From assembly GCA_018398765.1 (NCBI GenBank), contig JAHBMJ010000954.1, positions 12,575-38,184 of the forward strand: a stretch of 25,610 bases of DNA, written 5' to 3'. Positions 19,670-25,610 of this stretch are shown here, in pieces (the first letter of the stretch is position 1; each line of letters opens with the position of its first letter). The notes beneath the pieces are model-generated. The model was not told where the DNA came from and did no database searches. It saw only the letters and a program-made list of their open reading frames with translations. The position numbers were made by a program, and so were the translations under genes. Source of the DNA: Chromera velia (taxonomy: Eukaryota; Sar; Chromeraceae).

Positions 19670-19752
19670 TGAAGAGAACGACCTTAATACATGAAGAGAA
19701 CGACCTTTATATGGGTTTCATCCCATTAATACATGAAGAGAACGACTTTTTA
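19670..19752 (+). repeat. Three direct copies of ACATGAAGAGAACGAC
   Basis: The 16-bp word occurs at about 19670, 19690 and 19732, with unequal spacing (20 and 42 bp). It lies inside the 1.9-kb transposon. It could be a protein-binding array or a small duplication. Confidence 0.75.
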
Positions 19753-20299
19753 GCTTCCTGATTTCTTGAATTTGTACCAAGGCGAGCCTGGTTTTGCTGT
19801 GGAGGGGTTCAGCAGGTGGAGTCCCACAGAGGCGTCTGTCTGGGTCCGGTGTGTATGGTGCATAAAGTGGTTTTCTATTTTTGGCAGATGGGTGAATGGA
19901 GTGCTCCAGTTTCAACCCCACTACTTGTAGGACCATATACAGGACGTGTGCCCCCAACACTATCACTGATTATAAAAAAACCTTCTAGATAAATCTAATT
20001 TGTCTTAGTACGGCTCACGTGGCCTCTAGACCACTTATTTCTGGTGTGTGTCACCTTCATCGGTGCGTTACAGCGCTAGGACCAAAATCCGGAGTGTGTA
20101 CCACTATTGCCGGAGTGTCAGGCCTCCTACGCCTAAGTCTGGAGTGTGTACTAGTGTGTACCCAGACATACTCCGACAGATATTGACCCACGCCTACAGC
20201 GCAGACTTTCAAACTTTTTTTTTTTTTAATTTAAGCTTATTCAAAAATACGGCTTAAACTTTCAAGTGGTAGTTAGGTTCAGGGAGGTCATTTCTCTAA

Positions 20300-20540
20300 G
20301 CACCAATTTTTCCCTGCCTCAACATAAATGCGCTCTAGCAACGAGAGCTGTATTCATCTGAGTTGAGCCCAGGATATAGTAGTTCTCCGTCAGTCACACC
20401 TAGTCACACCACCTGTGCAATTCTTCCCTCCCAGACACTCAAAGGAGACGAACGTTGGAGTACCCGTGCCTGGAAGCAACTCCCCTTCGCTTACCTGTCC
20501 GTGAGCAAAATCTGTCTAAAAGTTCCCTGCAGGCTGCTGC
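20300..20540. other. Flank between transposon and ankyrin gene, nothing seen
   Basis: Mixed sequence with no supported open frame; a short direct repeat AGTCACACC occurs near 20392-20410. Confidence 0.3.
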
Positions 20541-20880
20541 ATGCGCGGACCGCGCGGTCCGCGGCCCGTGGACGATCGGCGGCGCGCGCCTGCACCTGCA
20601 AGGTTGCGACTGCATGCATGCATGCTTGATCAAACTCAATTTCTGATAATCCGCGATTGATCCGCGGCCATATCCGGCTGATGTCACATGATGTATCATG
20701 ATGTCACCACACTGTCACAATTATATATAAGTGAAGGAGCTCTAATAATTGCATGGTTCCAAAATATTCTAGAGCTAGTGACTGGTACAGTGTGTATTCT
20801 AAATAACACGCAGTTTCGTGTCCATCGTTTTCTATCCTCTACAATTGGTCTTTCATGAGGTATATTGGTCAGCCACAAAG
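20541..20880 (+). promoter_or_regulatory. Putative promoter region of the ankyrin gene
   Basis: A GC island at about 20548-20590 contains the perfect palindrome GGACCGCGCGGTCC. It is followed by a TGCA run (20611-20625), a repeated GATGTCAC word (about 20678 and 20700) and a TATA-like TTATATATAA at 20721-20730, about 150 nt before the first ATG. Assignment rests only on motif content and position. Confidence 0.4.
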
Positions 20881-22625
20881 ATGCGCCAAGGAAAAATGTC
20901 TCGCATGACCGAGCTGTTGTGACGGAATGTGAACCTGATTGCTTTCCTCACACTGCCCATAGTCGGTCTCTTGTTCAGCTCCGCTACTCAAATGAATCCT
21001 TCAAGAGACCTCTCGTGGGTTGTCACAGTGGTGGCTGTTTGTCTCCCCACCCTCTACGTCCTTGGTTTCCCGGTTGTCGTGTTGTGGGAGCTCGTTGTAT
21101 CCCTCTTTGAGCAGAGCCCGACGCCCCAACAAGAAAAGGCCGAGAATGCGGAAACGGACTTAGAGGCCAAACTTCAAGCCGCAAAAAAAAAGAGCGAGAG
21201 CGCGCCGAGGCGAATTGAGAACTTAAGAAGAGAGAGAGAGATCGTGGCACAAAGAGAAAAAGAAGCACGTGAGAGAAGAGAGAGAGAGATCGTGGCACAA
21301 AGAGAAAAAGAAGCATATGAGGACCGCGTGATCCGAGCACTCGATTCTTTAGAGAACGCTTTCCTCGAGGCTGTTGAGACGATGCGGCACAAAAAAAGTC
21401 TCGTGATCAGACTGAAGTCGCAGAGAAGGGGGGTTCAGGATCCATCACCGGCAGCTGCGCTCCACCAGGAACTTACCGCCCTCTTTCGTCTTCGTTTGCT
21501 TGTTCAAAACGAGCTCGGAAACCTCAAAAAAAGTTGTCATTCCGCGCTTGATCAAATTGTGAGCTGCAACTACAAGATCAATCTCCGTCCCACCTTTGCT
21601 TCGGGTGTTCGTTATGTGCTCCGTTCCTTCTGACCAGTGTCAGCACAGACACTTCGTTCTGCTCTTGACACGTTCACAGAGACGGCGGAGAGGGAGGAGT
21701 TGCGTTTTTGTTTGTTTGTGGGAGCCGATGTCGACGGCTTGGTAGAAGGAGAGACAGCTCTTATGAGGGCAATTTCGATGGGGAATTTTGAGGCTGTCAG
21801 GATGCTCGGGAGGGCAGGGGCGGGACTTGAGGTCAAGAGTCAGAGTGCGAGGGGCAGCAGAACAGGGGGGCGCACCGCGCTCTTTCGCGCCTGCGGTGAT
21901 GGTTTTGCGAAGCCCCTCCCAGTCCTATTGTTCCGAAAATTGCGCGTTACCTTCTTCGAAAGGGAGCAAATGTGAATGCCGTCGATGATTGGGGGCACAG
22001 GCCCCTTCATATTGCAGTTCAAATGGGGTGCATTGATCTCGTACAGTTGCTCCTCTCCCAAGGGGCCGACGTGCGTGCAAAGACCTTGGTCGGCACGGCA
22101 GCACTGCACGCTGCGGTCCGTGTAGGTGACAGAACCATGACCGAGTTTCTACTCAACCACAAAGCAAATATGAATGAGAGAGGAGAACAAAGGGACACTG
22201 CCCTCCATTGCACTGCGCGTGCGTTGGACAACCGTCTGACGGACTACCGGGATGTTGCAGCGCTCCTCCTCTCCCGAGGAGCAGATGTGAATTTGAGAAA
22301 TGAGAAGAGGGAGACGGTCCTGCATCTGGCCGCTGCCTGGGGGGCCGCAGATATTGCCGAGCTTGTTCTCGGTGTAGGTGGTGACATCAACGGGGTGGAC
22401 AATGAAGGGTCAACAGCTCTGCATTGGGCGGCCCGTCGTTCCGAAAAGATGAATCAGTTGGGGGTGGACCATCAAAAGAAGTTCGGCATTGCACTGCAGC
22501 TCGTCGCCCGAGGCATCAACTGGAACGCTGTGAATAACCAGGGACGGACTGCGCGTGCAATTGCTGAGACAGACCTGCCTAAAGGTTCACTCCTCCGCCA
22601 TTTCCTCGGCGGTCTGCCTCAGTAG
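20881..22625 (+). pseudogene. Ankyrin-repeat protein with N-terminal hydrophobic segments and coiled coil (broken or recoded)
   Basis: The frame opened by ATG at 20881 meets TGA at 20920, continues open to a second in-frame TGA at 21631, and resumes in the same frame to about 21905. There it must shift to the frame that runs to TAG at 22623. The N-terminal part has two hydrophobic segments (NVNLIAFLTLPIVGLLF; WVVTVVAVCLPTLYVLGF). A charged coiled coil with a 16-residue tandem duplication (EREIVAQREKEA twice) follows, then a helical region. The C-terminal part has seven to eight ankyrin repeats, e.g. WGHRPLHIAVQMGCIDLVQL, GTAALHAAVRVGD, ETVLHLAAAWGAADIAEL and STALHWAARR, with linkers such as LLSQGADV and LLSRGADVNLRN. 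There are no visible introns, unlike the other genes here. A shorter start at ATG 20992 would avoid the first TGA. Ankyrin repeats mediate protein binding; the partner is unknown. Confidence 0.75.
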
Positions 22626-23097
22626 GTTGAGAGGAGCAGCATGATCGAGCCAGCAGCTGGTGGCTGCTTCAAGCTCCGCAGCCATCACTGATTCAGATTC
22701 TCAGAGTTGTAGCTAGAATTGTTTCAATTGTAGCTCTGACACACTGTAAATAGACACAACTGTAGGGTTGGTTTAAAAAACAGGGACTCTGAGAGGAATT
22801 TCTATGTAAACGGTATACAAGCTATTGCACAGAACGCTAGAGAGAACGGTGTCTTGGATGGTTAAAGTATGTTAAAGTCTAGGTTAAAGTTAATTGGTCT
22901 TTTAGATGATTGAGGGACCAATGCATGAGGGTTTTATTATATGCATGCCGCCGCATTGCCGCGCCCCCATATATAAGGAGCGGATCCAGCTAACCTAGAG
23001 TTGCACATTAAATACCGCCTAGGATAAATATCGATAACCATTACTTGGTAGTCAAATACCGAATTTAGGTATAAGGTATTTATCTAGATATAAGTGA
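22626..23097. other. AT-rich flank, no gene seen
   Basis: Contains three GTTAAAG words (about 22860-22890) and AAATACC/GGTATTT words (about 23010-23085) close to the 3' end of the adjacent LINE copy. No coding support. Confidence 0.35.
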
Positions 23098-24000
23098 TAA
23101 GTGATTTAATGGTACCCTAGAGCACTGTCACTGTTTTATCTTATAAAGGTCGTCCCTGTAAACAGCAAGGGGGTGTACCTCATCACTGAGGCTCAGACCA
23201 CACCCCGTGGCTCGCCTGGTTTCCCAGGCCGCTAACAACCTCAGGCTCCCTGAACCTAAATACTACTTTAAAAAATATAATCAAGTCTATTATTAAGATG
23301 ATCTCTATCTGCGGCATCGTTTTTCAAGAGACCGTCCACGTCTGCAGCGTAGACAGTCAAGACACTGTCCAAATATGCGGCTTTAGCTTTTGAGACACCG
23401 TAAATGATGTGCGCCTGCGGCGCAGACTTTCAAGCTTATCCAAAAATGCGGCTTGAACTTTCAAGTAGTAGTTAGGTTCAGGGAGGTCCCGCTAACAAAC
23501 AACAATCTGTCTGCACTTTGTATGCTTTACATGGTCTATGTGCTGCTCAGAAGGGACTACTTCCAAAATCGATCCAATGACATAGGACGAAAGGACACTT
23601 TGGCTTTGTGCACGCCCTCTCTGCATTCTTTTCTTAACGATTTCTCCTTCTTTCTCCCTCAGCTGTTTTCCTGCTTCTATTGCTTCCAGGATGGTCTTGT
23701 ATTCTTCTTTTTTTCTTTCTGTTCCTCCCTTTCTTTTTATGATCACTCTGTATCTCTGTGCCAACACTGTTTCATCTAACGAGCTTCCAAGTCCGTACCT
23801 TCCTGGGCTTTCCTTGAACACTCTTCTTCTGAACTCATCCACCGCACTATGTTCTTCGTTCATCAAAAATTTAAACAGACTGAACAGAGCCTCAGTATGC
23901 AGTCTTCCTCTTTGTCCTTTTCTTTTCTCTCTATACATTTCTCTTACCCTCTTTTCTCTTCCGTCGTTCCAGTCATTTCCCGAAGAGTTCAGGGCCAACG
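23098..24000 (-). mobile_element. 5'-truncated LINE 3' end, copy 3, interrupted by a MITE
   Basis: The minus-strand frame (about 23998-23500) matches copy 1 along the C-terminal tail: FLMNEEHSAVDEF, RVFKESPGRYGLGSSLDET, VLAQRYRVIIKRKGG. It lacks the knuckle, so it is truncated further than copy 1. The 3' UTR (23098-23232) matches copy 1 at roughly 80% by eye, including CCTAGAGCACTGTC and CTGGTTTCCCAGGCC. A 250-bp MITE is inserted between the coding part and the 3' UTR. The copy is a dead fragment of the same family as copy 1. Confidence 0.75.
23239..23488. mobile_element. 250-bp MITE related to the 1.9-kb transposon
   Basis: Ends are CCTCAGGCTCCCTGAACC and GGTTCAGGGAGGTC, inverted to each other. 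The exact flanking 10-bp repeat is CCGCTAACAA (23229-23238 and 23489-23498). The left part (TCAAGAGACCGTCCACG, TATGCGGCTTTAGCTTT) and right part (GCGCAGACTTTCAA, TTCAAGTAGTAGTTAGGTTC) match the two ends of the element at 18400-20289, so it looks like an internally deleted derivative. It inserted into the 3' UTR of LINE copy 3 and is therefore younger than that insertion. Confidence 0.85.
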
Positions 24001-24045
24001 ATCTAAAATCGGATGTGTGTTGTAGAATATGTTATTCCGGAAAAT
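24001..24045 (+). mobile_element. Fragment resembling the transposon interior
   Basis: CTAAAATCGGATGTGTGTTG and the following GAATATGTTA resemble 18614-18648 of the long transposon (CTAAAATCGGACTGTGTTTT, GGAGTATGTT). It is too short to be sure. Confidence 0.4.
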
Positions 24046-24639
24046 GCCAGAGAGTTCATGAAGGCTTGAAAGAGTTAGAAAGACCTAAAAATGGAAAGTA
24101 GACGTCTAAGTGGTCACCACATACCGCGAGTTCTTAAACCATACTAATTCTTTTTATACCTGGTTTTATACTATTCATTTTATATTTAAATTTTTATGCA
24201 TAGTTGCTTAATTTCTTTAATATACTTAAAATGGTAAGTTTAAATACCGAATACCGTTATTTAGGGGTTAACAACACCCGGTTATGACAGGTATATACAG
24301 TATTTAACAACTCGATCCGAGTTGATCTAAGCTAACCTGATTTCAGTAATCTAGCCTAGTTTAATTCTAATATATAGTAGAATACATGAGTTTAATTGAT
24401 TGTATATCGGAAGGTCTAAAAAAAAGTTTGCTTAATTATCAATCACTTTCAATGCATCACTTATATCATATGTGTCATTATTTTTTTAGTTTATAGTAAA
24501 TTTTATACTACTAGTTCATCGATTAGATTCAATCTGTAGCAATAATATATAACCAATATTAAAAGGAAACTTCAATATATAAATAAATCTCTAGACTTGA
24601 ATATAAATCTAGAAATAGAAGTGTGTATGTCTATGTGTA
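24046..24639. other. AT-rich intergenic stretch, no gene seen
   Basis: Very low GC, with AAATACCG/GGTAT words near 24240-24310 resembling those at 23010-23085 on the other side of LINE copy 3. No coding support. Confidence 0.35.

Positions 24640-24689
<50 letters not shown>
24640..24689. repeat. (CT)n-(GT)n compound microsatellite
   Basis: About ten CT units followed by about fifteen GT units in AT-rich DNA. Confidence 0.95.
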
Positions 24690-24761
24690 ATTCTGGCCAT
24701 AACAGGCTGCTGAGGCTGGCCTGAACGTTTTAGTCTACCTAGACCTAGACATAGAGATTAA

Positions 24762-25148
24762 TTGATGCTAGAACAATTATATATATGTCAATCTGAGTGG
24801 CGTCTCAGGCTTATTATAACAAAGCAAGTCAACACCATGCAGTGGCAGACACTAAGCTGTGCCTGTGACAGTGAACCGAAGGGAAACCTGGAACATCCTG
24901 TAGAAAAAAAATACATGTACAAAAATAATTTAAAACTATATTCAAAATATGCATGTAAAATAAAGATTCAGGCCTGGTTGCTAGTCATTAAGGAAATTCT
25001 TAGGAAGTACAAGCAGGGAAGAGGATGGCGTTATGCCAGTGAGGTGGCGTGGCATGGCTGGCAGTCAACATCACATGAAGCAGCCTCGCCCATACGTAAG
25101 CACGCCCTGCCAGAAGTGGAAGAGTTTGAGAAGAAATACAGTTGTTAA
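24762..25148 (+). other. Unrecognised 128-codon open frame
   Basis: The frame runs to TAA at 25146. Its C-terminal half (IKEILRKYKQGRGWRYASEV) is Lys/Arg/Trp-rich and more protein-like than its surroundings. No domain is recognised. About 120 bp downstream an ATGATG repeat (25265-25285) resembles the simple-repeat tail of a LINE or SINE, so this may be the end of another retroelement or chance. Confidence 0.25.
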
Positions 25149-25338
25149 GCTATTTGCCAAATGTTGCGAAATGAGGGTCCATCATTCAAAAATTTAACAA
25201 TCTGCCTTGCGTATTGTGACTTGCCAAATGCTAGACGCCTATTATGGGCCGATAGCGATGGCGTATGATAATGATGATGATGAAGTTTTTAGACTAACTA
25301 TAGTATGTTATACGCAAACTATATCATTCTATATATAG

Positions 25339-25500
25339 TGACCATGTTTGATTTGATTTGATTTGATTTGATTTGATTTGAGGTAGGGCTTAAGCTCAAA
25401 TCAAATATCCAGTCAGGGAGGACCTAGTGTTTAAAAACCTATCAAATACGATCAAATATTTGATCAATATAACTTTCAACCTCAAATATGAAGGTCCCGA
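25339..25500. repeat. TTTGA microsatellite repeat, second locus
   Basis: TAGTGACCATG leads into seven TTTGA units and TTTGAGGTAGGG, paralleling the start of the repeat at 3190. It also contains the perfect 16-bp palindrome GATCAAATATTTGATC (25450-25465). The unit continues toward the end of the window. Confidence 0.7.
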
Positions 25501-25610
25501 AAAAACTTCTGTAAGTACCGATCCGTCACGCATGCTGATTCAAATGAAAAATTTCAGAAAAACCTAAATCTTGATGGTTTGCTCTCAAAAAAAAAACGTT
25601 TTGAGCTGCA

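Larger units (their letters stand above)
18400..20289. mobile_element. 1.9-kb DNA transposon, Mutator-like, long form
   Basis: The left end is CCTCCCTG..CCTCCCTGAACC and the right end is GTTAGGTTCAGGGAGGTC, inverted with respect to each other. The flanking 10-bp repeat is ATTTCTCCAA (18390-18399) versus ATTTCTCTAA (20290-20299). The terminal 150-200 bp on the left and about 110 bp on the right match the MITE at 23239-23488. Subterminal CGGAGTGT-like words occur four times on the left (18592, 18635, 18662, 18677) and three times on the right (20090, 20111, 20140), plus an inverted ATACTCCG at 20168; these could be transposase-binding sites. Inverted ends with 9-11-bp target duplications are typical of Mutator-like elements. 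No transposase domain is visible, so it is probably non-autonomous and may carry cargo. Confidence 0.72.

Noticed and set aside
19670-19752. Three short direct repeats as a CRISPR-like array
   Set aside because: Spacing is irregular, only three units exist, and the host is a eukaryote; they lie inside a transposon.
20920-21633. Selenocysteine or UGA-to-Trp decoding in the ankyrin gene
   Set aside because: No conserved Sec context or stem-loop is evident, and other genes in the window use TGA as their stop. Kept only as a remote alternative to decay.

Overview
The window is nuclear DNA of a eukaryote. Protein genes are split by spliceosomal introns of a few hundred bases, nearly every intron ends in TGCAG, microsatellites are abundant, and GC-rich genic stretches alternate with AT-rich, transposon-filled stretches. 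Together with an ankyrin-repeat gene this fits a chromerid alga such as Chromera velia or another alveolate. That assignment is inference from style; no marker gene proves it.

Layout. About 340-2333 (+) holds the last four exons of an unrecognised Ser-rich, low-complexity protein. About 3000-5460 is an AT-rich block with (TTTGA)n/(TCAAA)n microsatellite, a 5'-truncated LINE 3' end on the minus strand, and a 230-bp inverted-repeat element. A secretory GH20 beta-N-acetylhexosaminidase is encoded on the minus strand from 12234 down to about 6820 in ten phase-compatible exons; its last few codons are unresolved. A divergent gene starts at 12936 (+) and runs to 15388. It encodes an unrecognised multi-pass membrane protein and is interrupted by an assembly gap at 13891-14808. 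The 701 bp between the two start codons is probably a shared promoter region.

From about 16060 to the right end the DNA is AT-rich and dominated by mobile elements. There is a second, divergent LINE 3' end (16395-17520, minus) and a 1.9-kb DNA transposon (18400-20289) bounded by 10-bp direct repeats. Next come a decayed or recoded ankyrin-repeat gene (20881-22625, +), a third LINE 3' end (23098-24000, minus) carrying a 250-bp MITE related to the long transposon, and AT-rich repeats.

I did not find a coherent new multi-gene system. The most unusual signals are these: (i) splice donors with C at +3 (GTCGGT or GTCAGT) in 8 of 14 reconstructed introns; (ii) a 63-bp in-frame tandem duplication of a splice acceptor plus exon start in the hexosaminidase gene; (iii) an apparently new Mutator-like transposon family with a long form and a MITE form, both with 10-bp target duplications; (iv) microsatellites placed as pyrimidine tracts ahead of splice acceptors on both strands.
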